From: an uncultured Hungatella sp.
Lineage (GTDB): Bacteria; Bacillota; Clostridia; Lachnospirales; Lachnospiraceae
Assembly: GCA_910585645.1 (NCBI GenBank)
Contig: CAJUFP010000020.1
Location: 1-52,919, forward strand
DNA: 52,919 bases
Direction of reading: 5' to 3'
A program made the translations under genes and the position numbers. The notes under the pieces were generated by a model that was not told the origin of the DNA, made no database searches, and saw only the letters and a list, made by a program, of their open reading frames with translations. Within the stretch, counting starts at the first letter, position 1. The number at the start of each line of letters is the position of its first letter. Of the stretch, positions 1 to 6,841 are shown in pieces.

Positions 1-83
1 GGCATATCTGAACCCGGACGGGACATCTCTCCTTCTCTGTCTGGCCTCACGACACTCCCGCCCCCATTGCTCACTCAATTATA
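1..83. repeat. Right half of palindromic repeat element B, copy 1 (cut by window edge)
   Basis: This stretch matches the bases from 10801 onward almost base for base over about 85 nt, with roughly eight differences. In the complete copy it is the right arm of a long hairpin, so the left arm here should lie just outside the window. It sits a few bases beyond the darA stop codon, as the second copy sits beyond the Cof hydrolase stop. It may act as a terminator or be a small non-autonomous mobile repeat. Confidence 0.85.
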
Positions 84-97
84 TATCAATTTCTGTC

Positions 98-433
98 TCA
101 GATCTTCTCAAACCGCTCCACATCCGTCACAAAGATAGTTGCCCCGCCCAGTTCTACGGTCATAGGCATCATCATATACCCGGCGGAAATGGAAGAGATA
201 TTGGGAGCCGGAACATTACATGTAATCTTCTGCCGCTTGCCACAGGTCTCCTTGATAAGCTCAATGGCATGGTCCACCTTCTCCGCCTCCGTACCGATCA
301 TAAGCGTGCAGTTGCCCTTTTTCAAAAAACCACCGGTGGTCGCCAGTTTTGTCACCATGTACTGATGCTCATTGAGAACCTCCGTAACGCGGTTGCCGTC
401 ATCAGAGCTTACGATTGCGTAAATAATCTTCAT
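98..433 (-). CDS. darA: Cyclic-di-AMP receptor DarA (PII-like, DUF970)
   Basis: Small cytoplasmic PII-like signal protein of the DarA/PstA/YaaQ family, which binds the second messenger c-di-AMP as a trimer. The 111-residue product has the family landmarks: an MKIIYAIV first strand, the KLATTGGFLKKGN loop that contacts the nucleotide, and a GGATIFV strand near the C-terminus. Length matches the family (about 109). I start at the ATG giving MKIIYA; the GTG three codons upstream is less likely because an AGGTG ribosome site sits about 8 nt before the ATG. The downstream target is not known for most members. An SH3 lipoprotein gene lies directly upstream on the same strand, and repeat element B follows the stop. 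Confidence 0.93.
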   Translation of the reverse strand: MKIIYAIVSSDDGNRVTEVLNEHQYMVTKLATTGGFLKKGNCTLMIGTEAEKVDHAIELIKETCGKRQKITCNVPAPNISSISAGYMMMPMTVELGGATIFVTDVERFEKI

Positions 434-465
434 CCTCAACACCTCACTTTTTCATTTTACAAATC

Positions 466-1479
466 TTATTTCGAAACACTGGTTATCTTCTTCTCCCCTG
501 AGCTTGTATTCTCATAGGAAATGTGGACTTGGTCTCCTGTGGTCAGGTCCGGAGTATTACTTCCCCATACAAACTGATAGGAAGTCCCGTTGCTGGACTG
601 GATGGTCACTCCGGACGGGTCCAGGGAGGTTACTGTGCCTGACACGGAACTGCCGCCGGAGGAAGTGCCGCCGCCAGGATTTACGCTGCCCGAATTATTC
701 CCCGCCGAAGGTCCGCCGGTACCGCCCGGAGTCGTGCCGGTGCCGGAGTTTGTGCCGGCTGACGGCCCCTGGGTGCCGCCGGAATTATTGCCCGCTGTGG
801 GTCCTGTAGTTCCCCCGGGCGTGGTGCCGGTTCCGGTGGTGGTCGATGGCTTTGACTGGTTATTTGTGGACGGCTTTGTCTGGCTGGTCCCCTGACCCGC
901 GGAAGTTGTTGTGTTACTGCTCTTTGTAGCAGGCGGCGTCTCCGACAGGTAGCTTCCTGACACATAACCTACATTTCCCTTGTAGCTGACCCGCATCCAT
1001 CCGTTCTCCGCCTGGCCTGTCACCTCCACTTTCTCCCCGTCCGCCAAAGCCGCCAGCACATCAGAGCCGGTGGAGTAGCTGGAACGCACCCGGACCGACG
1101 CCATAGCATACATGGTCTTCTTTACGTCTGTAACCTTATATTTCTTAGCTGCCGTAGTCTCCGCTGCCGTGGTGGTCGCGCTGGTAGTCTGGAGCGCGGC
1201 TGTGGTCGCCGGCTGGGTCTGGGCAGCTTCGGTCCACCCTTCTGTAGACGGAGCCGCCGTCTCCTCCATGGAAACCGGGGCTGTGGTCTCCCCTGTGACG
1301 ATCTCGATCCTGGTTCCGGAAGTAGTCTGGCTCTCTGCCGCGCTTCCCTCTTCCTCCAACTGGTCGCTTTCCGCTTCCGCCGCAGTCGTCCCATTAATCA
1401 CGATTCCGTCGCCGCTGCCGCAGGCCGTAATGCTCAATGTTGTCATTGCCGCTACGAAAATCAACCATTTTTTCCTCAT
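466..1479 (-). CDS. SH3-domain lipoprotein with Thr- and Gly-rich linkers
   Basis: Predicted surface lipoprotein of 337 residues. A signal peptide ends in a lipobox with the acylated Cys at residue 20 (SITAC). A long Thr/Glu/Ala-rich spacer follows, then one bacterial SH3 domain at about 113-180 (VRVRSSYSTGSDVLAAL, then GWMRVSYKGNVGYVSG), a low-complexity Gly/Thr/Ser/Pro linker with repeats of the type GTGTTPGGT and AGNNSG, and a small C-terminal beta-rich domain from about 280. SH3 domains of this kind usually bind peptidoglycan, so the protein probably bridges membrane and wall. The start has a GGAGGAATAAAT ribosome site. The linker gives long spurious open frames on the other strand. The exact role is unknown. 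Confidence 0.85.
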   Translation of the reverse strand: MRKKWLIFVAAMTTLSITACGSGDGIVINGTTAAEAESDQLEEEGSAAESQTTSGTRIEIVTGETTAPVSMEETAAPSTEGWTEAAQTQPATTAALQTTSATTTAAETTAAKKYKVTDVKKTMYAMASVRVRSSYSTGSDVLAALADGEKVEVTGQAENGWMRVSYKGNVGYVSGSYLSETPPATKSSNTTTSAGQGTSQTKPSTNNQSKPSTTTGTGTTPGGTTGPTAGNNSGGTQGPSAGTNSGTGTTPGGTGGPSAGNNSGSVNPGGGTSSGGSSVSGTVTSLDPSGVTIQSSNGTSYQFVWGSNTPDLTTGDQVHISYENTSSGEKKITSVSK

Positions 1480-1576
1480 ATATTTATTCCTCCATGCAAT
1501 CTTGCACTTATCTCAATCTATCATACCAACCATTATACACGACCTGTAAGTGTTTTACTATTTAAATTTTTATGAC

Positions 1577-1597
1577 AAAATGCGAAGCATTTTCCAA
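1577..1597 (-). terminator. Probable rho-independent terminator of the Nif11-like gene
   Basis: AAAATGC and GCATTTT form a perfect 7-bp stem around a 3-nt loop, a few bases beyond the stop codon. On the minus strand the 3' arm ends in TTTT. The stem is short, so termination may be partial. A TATAAT hexamer for the SH3 lipoprotein gene lies about 45 nt further on. Confidence 0.5.
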
Positions 1598-1602
1598 AAA
1601 TT

Positions 1603-1881
1603 TTATAATCCCACAAAAAATAGTTCGTAAAAATCGTCTTCCATATGAAGTTTAGGCGAGTTCTCCCCGCCGCCATTGGTGCTGCGCTTCATGGCCGCGT
1701 AAAAATCCTCGCCCACACTGATCATATCCATCTCATAAATCTCATATCCCAACTCCCGGCACAGAAAACAAAAGGCGGCTACAGGATCAGCGCTCGTTCT
1801 GGTCTCCATAAACCGTTCCCGCAACGCCAGATCCCCGCGGACTCTGGCTCGAAGCTCCTCCAACAGGGCTGCCGTATCCAT
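1603..1881 (-). CDS. Small Nif11-like protein
   Basis: A 92-residue protein with a helical N-terminal half and the pattern ADPVAAFCFLCRELGYEI, which resembles the Nif11-like leader domain (about ten charged residues, then a x-P-x-x-A-x-x-x-A/C-x-E-x-G-Y/F helix). A Gly-rich stretch (STNGGGEN) is followed by an acidic-aromatic tail (MEDDFYELFF). Nif11 leaders often precede RiPP core peptides after a GG site, but the tail here has no Cys and no modifying enzyme, protease or exporter of the RiPP type adjoins it, so that reading is weak. I start at the second of two close ATGs because the GAGGGGG ribosome site is 8 nt from it and only 2 nt from the first. Function unknown. Confidence 0.7.
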   Translation of the reverse strand: MDTAALLEELRARVRGDLALRERFMETRTSADPVAAFCFLCRELGYEIYEMDMISVGEDFYAAMKRSTNGGGENSPKLHMEDDFYELFFVGL

Positions 1882-1932
1882 AACCATTCCCCCTCATCTT
1901 CTCATCCTCCGGACCATGCCCGGATGGCTGCC

Positions 1933-2097
1933 TGGTATAACTCGATTTAAATACCTTTCATTTTCGGTGAGGATGCTTTTTCGAGAGCGCAAAGGAAAAA
2001 GCGGAGGCGTAGTGGTGCTACGCCCGGCATTTTTCCTTTGTGCTATCGGGAAAGCAGACCAGCGAAATGTAAGGTTATTTAAATCGGGTTATACTAG
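1933..2097. repeat. Long palindromic repeat element A (about 165 bp hairpin)
   Basis: The left arm (from TATAACTCGATTTAAATA) and the right arm (ending AAATCGGGTTATA) are imperfect inverted repeats of about 80 nt that meet at a small palindromic core, GTAGTGGTGCTAC. Shared blocks include GCGCAAAGGAAAAA on the left and its near complement TTTTTCCTTTGTGC on the right. The fold would be one very long hairpin. It lies downstream of a MATE gene and upstream of the Nif11-like gene. It contains no convincing gene. Likely a miniature palindromic mobile element or a structured transcript end. The rest of the interval up to 2208 shows nothing recognisable. Confidence 0.75.
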
Positions 2098-2208
2098 GTA
2101 TTATGCCGCGTCCTGTCTATCATTTCGCTCCGACCTCAGGCCGCATACAAGGCACGCCTTGGCATGCTTCCTTATTATACCACACTTCTCCCCTTCATAA
2201 AAGCACCT

Positions 2209-3534
2209 TTAAACAATTTCCTTCTTAAGAAACCGTACCGAGACCAGAAACGCCGCCCCTTCCGCCAGGGGAACCGCAAGCCAGATGCCCCGGATTCCCC
2301 ACAGCCTAGGCAGCGCTATGATTCCCACAGTCAAAAAAGCAAACGTCCTGAGAAACGACAAAAACGCGGAAACCTTCCCATTTGACAGGGCCGTAAACAT
2401 GGAGGAGGCAAAAATATTCACCCCGCAAAACAAAAAACTTACAGAAAATAATCGAAATCCTTCCGCCGCAAGAACATACACCCTGCCGCCCTCCCGGGCA
2501 AACAGATTCACCACCCTGCCTCCGCCAAAATACGCAGTCAAAAAAACTCCCGCGCAAGTCCACAGGATCACCTTAAGGCAGGAGCGCAGAACGCGCTTTA
2601 ACCTCTCCCCATCTCCCCTTCCAAAGTGATAGCCCAAAACTGGAGCCACGCCCATGGAAAAGCCCATAAACAGCGTATTCAGCAGAAACTGGGAATAGTT
2701 TATAATGGTGATGGCGGCAACGCCGTCCTCCCCTGCAAACCTCATCATATTTCGGTTAAACAGAAAACACGTCACTGCCATGGCAAGCTGGCTGACCATT
2801 TCCGAACTGCCGTTTGCGCAGCTTTCTGTCAAAACCTTTATATCCCACGATATTCTGCAAAAATGAAGGGTTTCCCGCCGCTGTGTTCCAAAAAACCACA
2901 GCCCTGCCGCTGTGGGCATCAGGTATCCAAAGCCGGTCCCCAACGCCGCTCCCTGTATCCCCATATCCAAAACCACAATAAACACATAATCCAGAACAAG
3001 GTTCAGGATCCCGGAACCGACAGACAAAAAAGAACCAAGACCGGGATGCCCGGCTGTGACGAACAGATTGGCAAACATCGTCTGCAGCATATAGGCCGGA
3101 AAAAACACAAGCAGGATGTGAAGATACTCTTTGGCGTATTCAAAAAGCCCGCCTCCGGCTCCAAGGACCTCCAAAATCTCATCTGTCATCACAAAGCCCA
3201 GCGCCGCCAGCACCGTCCCTGCCGCCCCGCCGCAAAAAACCAGCATCGTAAAAGACTCCCTTGCCCTGCCACAATCTCCCTCGCCCATCGTCCGGGAGAT
3301 TATGGCATTGCCCCCGGCAGCCAGCATAGTCCCAAGCCCCACCACCAGATTGATAACCGGCGTAACAATATTGATGGCTCCAAGAGCGTCCGTGCTGACA
3401 AACCGGGACACAAACACCGTGTCTACCATGGTATACAACCCTAAAAATACCATCATCACCATGGTCGGAAGGGCAAATACCAAAAGTCCCCCTGTGCTAA
3501 AGTCATTTCCAAGAACATTCTCTTCACGATTCAT
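2209..3534 (-). CDS. MATE family multidrug/toxin exporter (copy 1)
   Basis: Integral membrane antiporter of 441 residues with the 12-helix layout of the MATE family, which uses sodium or proton gradients to expel cationic drugs or metabolites. N-terminal family features include LPTMVMMVFLGLYTMVDT, the SRFVSTDALGAINIVTP helix and GGNAIISRTMGEG. The second half repeats the fold (NYSQFLLNTLFMGFSMGVAP). It overlaps the 3' end of the upstream AraC-acetyltransferase gene by 11 bp, so the two are cotranscribed and probably form a regulator-exporter unit. Substrate cannot be told from sequence. It is one of four MATE genes in this window; this one resembles the DinF/MepA-type members of Clostridia. 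Confidence 0.92.
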   Translation of the reverse strand: MNREENVLGNDFSTGGLLVFALPTMVMMVFLGLYTMVDTVFVSRFVSTDALGAINIVTPVINLVVGLGTMLAAGGNAIISRTMGEGDCGRARESFTMLVFCGGAAGTVLAALGFVMTDEILEVLGAGGGLFEYAKEYLHILLVFFPAYMLQTMFANLFVTAGHPGLGSFLSVGSGILNLVLDYVFIVVLDMGIQGAALGTGFGYLMPTAAGLWFFGTQRRETLHFCRISWDIKVLTESCANGSSEMVSQLAMAVTCFLFNRNMMRFAGEDGVAAITIINYSQFLLNTLFMGFSMGVAPVLGYHFGRGDGERLKRVLRSCLKVILWTCAGVFLTAYFGGGRVVNLFAREGGRVYVLAAEGFRLFSVSFLFCGVNIFASSMFTALSNGKVSAFLSFLRTFAFLTVGIIALPRLWGIRGIWLAVPLAEGAAFLVSVRFLKKEIV

Positions 3535-4390
3535 CTGTCTTTACCTCCCCTGTGCTTTTCCTGACAGGGGAAAATACAAAACGCTGGGTAGGGTAACCAA
3601 ATTCCGTCAGCAGCTCCCTCTCCCCAAATCCCAGCCCTTTGATAATATCCCGATGTCCCGTATCCGCCCGGTCGCCCTCCCGGTATGTAGTGATGACGAT
3701 CTCCCGTTCTGGCAGAATATCTTCCGCCAGTTTATCCAAAAATACCTTTGCAAGATTTGTCCTGCGGTACTGAGGATGGATTCCGAAAAATTCAATACTC
3801 CCTGTGTCATGAGAAAACGCCATCACCCCTACAGCCCCATGTCCATGTTTCACCATCAACGCCCGCCTTTGGTCTACATACTTTTTCAGTTTTTGAAGGT
3901 ACTCCTCCTCATCCATACAGGGATAACCGTCAATAACCAGCCGCGTAAGCTCCATCCACGCCGGTATATCCTGCTTTCCGGCAAAAACGATGTCCGATTT
4001 TTTTATTCCCGCGCCATCCGCACCCTCTTGCAGGGTAAACCTAAGCTGCAACGGATAAAATTCCCGCGTTTGCCTGTACCTGGCCGGCGTCTGCTTGTAC
4101 ATCGCTTTAAACGTGGCGGTAAACGCCTGCTGGCTCTCATACCCGCAGACCATGGCCACATCCAAAATGGGCATGTCCGAAAACGCAAGAAGCTTTGCCG
4201 CCTCCGTCAACTGTCTCCGCCGGGCATAGTCGTGAATGGTCATCCCCACCGTATCCCCAAAGATTCTGTGCAGATGATATTTGGAGTAATGGACCGCGGC
4301 CGCAACCCCATCCAGATCCAGTTTCTGGTCAAGATTCCTTTCTATGAAATCAATAGCCTGTTTTGTGATGGCAACGGACTGTATCTCCAT
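3524..4390 (-). CDS. AraC-type regulator fused to a GNAT-like acetyltransferase domain
   Basis: A 288-residue two-domain protein. The N-terminal 110 residues are an AraC/XylS DNA-binding domain with two helix-turn-helix motifs (YSKYHLHRIF and DVAMVCGYESQQAF, then TPARYRQ). The C-terminal part looks like a GNAT acyltransferase: GHGAVGVMAFS, GIHPQYRRTNLAKVFLD (the acetyl-CoA pyrophosphate-loop region) and a late GLGFGERE strand. Such fusions may sense a small molecule through the GNAT fold or modify a drug directly. The start ATG follows GGGAGG by 6 nt; an upstream in-frame start lacks this. It overlaps the MATE gene, so it probably controls that exporter. The acetyltransferase substrate is unknown. 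Confidence 0.85.
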   Translation of the reverse strand: MEIQSVAITKQAIDFIERNLDQKLDLDGVAAAVHYSKYHLHRIFGDTVGMTIHDYARRRQLTEAAKLLAFSDMPILDVAMVCGYESQQAFTATFKAMYKQTPARYRQTREFYPLQLRFTLQEGADGAGIKKSDIVFAGKQDIPAWMELTRLVIDGYPCMDEEEYLQKLKKYVDQRRALMVKHGHGAVGVMAFSHDTGSIEFFGIHPQYRRTNLAKVFLDKLAEDILPEREIVITTYREGDRADTGHRDIIKGLGFGERELLTEFGYPTQRFVFSPVRKSTGEVKTDES

Positions 4391-4544
4391 ATAATTCCTC
4401 CCTTCGCATACCATAGATGCCTGTGTAGCATACCAAAATTAAGGAGGATTGTTTTAATGATTCTTGCGGATTTTCCCACATTCCTCAAATCCGATACGGT
4501 CTCTCAAAATACCGCGGCTGATTTCGTCCGTCCCCTTTCCTCTC

Positions 4545-4925
4545 CTACCGCTTCCCTGCGGAAAACTCAGCCGCCGCTTTCACCCACCCCATCAGCTCCT
4601 CGTCAAGCTCCTCCAATGCCCCCACCATCACATGATGAGTCCACCGATTGGGATAAGCCTCCGTGGCCGCGTCAACGCGGGGCGAATCCACAGGATAACT
4701 TAACCCGAACGTCACCGTCAGATACGCCTCTGGCCGCTCCTTGGCCTTTCTCACAGGGAGCAGGGAGGCAAACGCAAAATTACGCTTGTTGGAAAATGAA
4801 ATCTGGGTTTTCTGCACCTTCACAGTCACATTCTCAATCTCTGACAAGATTTTCTCTTCCAAACGCTCGTAGAGAGGTAAGGACTGTGGGCTTTTATGGA
4901 AAAACAGAAATACATCCTGGGTCAT
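4545..4925 (-). CDS. DUF5655 domain protein
   Basis: A 126-residue soluble protein matching the DUF5655 pattern: an N-terminal LYERLEEKIL helix, VKVQKTQISFSNKRNFAF, then YLTVTFGL, RWTHHVMV and a C-terminal LDEELMGWVKAA helix. Members are widespread in Clostridia and Actinobacteria and have no established function. The ribosome site AAGGAGG lies 5 nt upstream of the ATG. Base composition is GC-richer than the AT-rich three-gene cassette just upstream, so it is probably an old resident gene next to an insertion rather than part of the cassette. Confidence 0.85.
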   Translation of the reverse strand: MTQDVFLFFHKSPQSLPLYERLEEKILSEIENVTVKVQKTQISFSNKRNFAFASLLPVRKAKERPEAYLTVTFGLSYPVDSPRVDAATEAYPNRWTHHVMVGALEELDEELMGWVKAAAEFSAGKR

Positions 4926-4967
4926 GACTGTCCTCCTTTTTCTTCCTCTAAATAACCGGCCTTCTCC

Positions 4968-5741
4968 TTAGCATATACTTTTTATCTCTTTGTAAATATT
5001 TTTTCTTACTTCATTTGGTTCCTTTTCTCTTAATTCCATACATAATTTGTTATGTTCCTCCACTAACGCTCTATGTATATTCCAAATAGCTGGTATCTCG
5101 ACCCTTTTCATATTCTGAATATTGCAACCATCTGGAACACACGGAAACGCTTTTAAAAAATCAGATGATTTATCTTGTATACTTTTATTTATACAAAAGC
5201 TTAAAGGGGCTATACATCTGCAATCCTTGTTATAATACCATCTAAAATGTTCATTTTTTCCATTATCTTCCGAGTTTCTTACACAATCCAATACCGCTTT
5301 CATCAAGACCAATTTACAATACCGCTCATAATATTTACAGTAATCTTTCTCTTTCTGGTTTGAAAGTAGCTTTGAACTAAAATAGGCCTTTCTATTTATA
5401 CATGTATCAATATCTATTTTAGATGTAATTACTTTTTCAGATTGTATTGACTTAATAAAGTAATACTCTGAACCTAAAATTGGCAAAACAATAATCTTAT
5501 TATTATTTTTTCTGGATAATGATGCTAGTTTATGATATATCCTTCGTGTACTATCGTTCCCTGGGATAGTGTCTAAATATACTAATATCGTATCATTATT
5601 ATTTAACAAATGTTCTACATTACTGTATACATTTCCATTTCCTTCTGTATATATAAAATTCGATGAGATTTCTTTCCTATATGACCTCATAAATAATTGA
5701 GGCAAAGGGTCTTTTTTATTATCTTCAAATACATATATCAT
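4968..5741 (-). CDS. Unknown protein, third gene of the DUF4869 cassette
   Basis: A 257-residue protein I do not recognise. It starts MIYVFEDNKKDP and shows alternating hydrophobic strands (TILVYLDT, NKIIVLPILG) like an alpha/beta Rossmann or Toprim-like core, then a basic, Cys-containing second half with helices. The VFEDN and VYLDT strands with acidic ends are compatible with a metal-binding nuclease fold, but this is a guess. Its ATG overlaps the upstream stop as ATGA, and an AGAGG site precedes it, so translation is coupled to the mini P-loop gene. Base composition is visibly AT-rich, unlike both flanks, which points to horizontal gain. A longer in-frame start upstream has no better ribosome site. 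Confidence 0.75.
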   Translation of the reverse strand: MIYVFEDNKKDPLPQLFMRSYRKEISSNFIYTEGNGNVYSNVEHLLNNNDTILVYLDTIPGNDSTRRIYHKLASLSRKNNNKIIVLPILGSEYYFIKSIQSEKVITSKIDIDTCINRKAYFSSKLLSNQKEKDYCKYYERYCKLVLMKAVLDCVRNSEDNGKNEHFRWYYNKDCRCIAPLSFCINKSIQDKSSDFLKAFPCVPDGCNIQNMKRVEIPAIWNIHRALVEEHNKLCMELREKEPNEVRKNIYKEIKSIC

Positions 5742-6121
5742 AGGAATACCTCTAAACAATTCTCTGTCATTGTTATACAGCAATCTTCACTTTCTGGACT
5801 ACCTAAGAAAGGTGACTTACAGTCTATTAAAATTATACTGTGTTCTGCACATCTATTTATTAATTCATGCCCTTCGCTTTTATATAGATCGTATCTGTCA
5901 AGCATTATAACTTTATTCTCCGCTCTTAATACTTTATCCAGAGTATCGCCTCTCAATAAATCGTCATATGTAAATGAATCAACAAGCTCTCCATATGCCT
6001 TTAATTTTTTTAAATGCTTGCACAATCTTGTTTTTCCTGTCGCAGACTCTGCGTCAAATGTATAGATACCATTTTCTAAATTAATCTTAACCGTTGGATT
6101 ATATTCGTCATTTATATACAT
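5738..6121 (-). CDS. Mini P-loop NTPase-like protein, second gene of the DUF4869 cassette
   Basis: A 127-residue protein with a Walker A-like loop, AESATGKT, at about residues 24-31 and a Walker B-like strand VIMLDRYDLY at about 70-79. The first Gly of the loop is Ala, so binding of nucleotide is likely but not certain. A further hydrophobic strand SIILIDCKS follows. The protein is far smaller than ordinary AAA or ABC ATPases and keeps only the core of one. It overlaps the upstream DUF4869 gene by 10 bp and the downstream gene by 4 bp, and has a clear AGGAGG site 9 nt upstream. Likely works as a module with both neighbours. Function unknown. Confidence 0.75.
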   Translation of the reverse strand: MYINDEYNPTVKINLENGIYTFDAESATGKTRLCKHLKKLKAYGELVDSFTYDDLLRGDTLDKVLRAENKVIMLDRYDLYKSEGHELINRCAEHSIILIDCKSPFLGSPESEDCCITMTENCLEVFL

Positions 6122-6600
6122 TCCGCTATACCTCCTATACTCATGTTAGGATTGAATGGCCGTTCTTCACAAATATACCTGTTTAATCTGTCTATAGATG
6201 TAAATCTATAATTATCTAATTTTATATCTATATCGTTTCCATATTGTGTTGATACGGTTAAGCCATTATCTTCAATTAATATACCTCCATCTTTGCAAAA
6301 TCTAATAATAAGGTCTCGCGCATTATAACCACATTCTGCCAAATCTATAACTTTATCTGGTAAATTGAGCACACACAATGCCGCTTTACATCCTGTACTC
6401 ATATCACTATAGCGCAATTTATAACCAAATCGGTCTATAAAAGAATTTTCATCATTGTATTCACCTTTTTCAATCTTTTCTATCATTAACCGATCCAATG
6501 CCGTGCCTTTAATCTTTAACTTAGAAAATTCTTTTTCTACATCAATTACTATCTCTTTATCTAATTTCAAATAAGTATCCTTTAAAAATATGCTAAGCAT
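6112..6600 (-). CDS. DUF4869 family protein, first gene of a three-gene cassette
   Basis: A 162-residue protein beginning MLSIFLKDTY, with the later FIDRFGYKLRYSDMS, DLIIRFCKDGGIL and LDNYRFTSIDRLNRYI segments I associate with DUF4869, a small family of unknown function found in gut Firmicutes. I start at the ATG preceded by GAGGAGGG at 5 nt; the longer in-frame extension upstream crosses the promoter and is not coding. A TTGGAA-N18-TATAAT promoter lies just upstream, so this gene leads the operon. Low GC sets the whole cassette apart from the surrounding genes. The family name is moderately sure; the job is not known. Confidence 0.78.
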   Translation of the reverse strand: MLSIFLKDTYLKLDKEIVIDVEKEFSKLKIKGTALDRLMIEKIEKGEYNDENSFIDRFGYKLRYSDMSTGCKAALCVLNLPDKVIDLAECGYNARDLIIRFCKDGGILIEDNGLTVSTQYGNDIDIKLDNYRFTSIDRLNRYICEERPFNPNMSIGGIAECI

Positions 6601-6624
6601 GATAACCCTCCTCTCTGAATACTG

Positions 6625-6654
6625 ATTATACCATAAACTGCATAAATTTTCCAA
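6625..6654 (-). promoter_or_regulatory. Sigma-A type promoter of the DUF4869 cassette
   Basis: On the minus strand TTGGAA and TATAAT are separated by 18 bp and stand about 25 bp before the DUF4869 start codon. The -10 is a perfect consensus and the -35 matches four of six. Confidence 0.65.
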
Positions 6655-6766
6655 ACGATAAATGGGTAACCGCGAAATCTGGAATCTAACCGTTACGTTC
6701 AAACATATCAGTAAAGTAGCCTGGTTATATTCCGTATTCCCAATGAGAGGCCTCTGACCTGCTGAT

Positions 6767-6795
6767 CCTAAGCTTGCGTCTTTTGCAAGCTTAGG
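6767..6795. terminator. Perfect hairpin between PBP1A and the DUF4869 cassette
   Basis: CCTAAGCTTGC and GCAAGCTTAGG form an 11-bp perfect stem around a 7-nt loop. Neither strand has a clear run of T after the stem, so it is an atypical terminator for the PBP1A gene, or a mark at the border of the inserted cassette. Confidence 0.5.
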
Positions 6796-6841
6796 ACCTC
6801 TTCCGCCCTCAAAACGATAGAACTATTATCCCGCCTCCTGC

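Noticed and set aside
1603..1881. A complete RiPP biosynthetic locus around the Nif11-like gene
   Set aside because: No modifying enzyme, leader peptidase or dedicated exporter is adjacent; the MATE gene nearby has its own regulator.
3131..4927. A 598-codon plus-strand frame spanning the AraC and MATE genes
   Set aside because: It is antisense to two conserved genes and a DUF5655 gene, and its product is a Pro/Arg/His-rich string typical of shadow frames.
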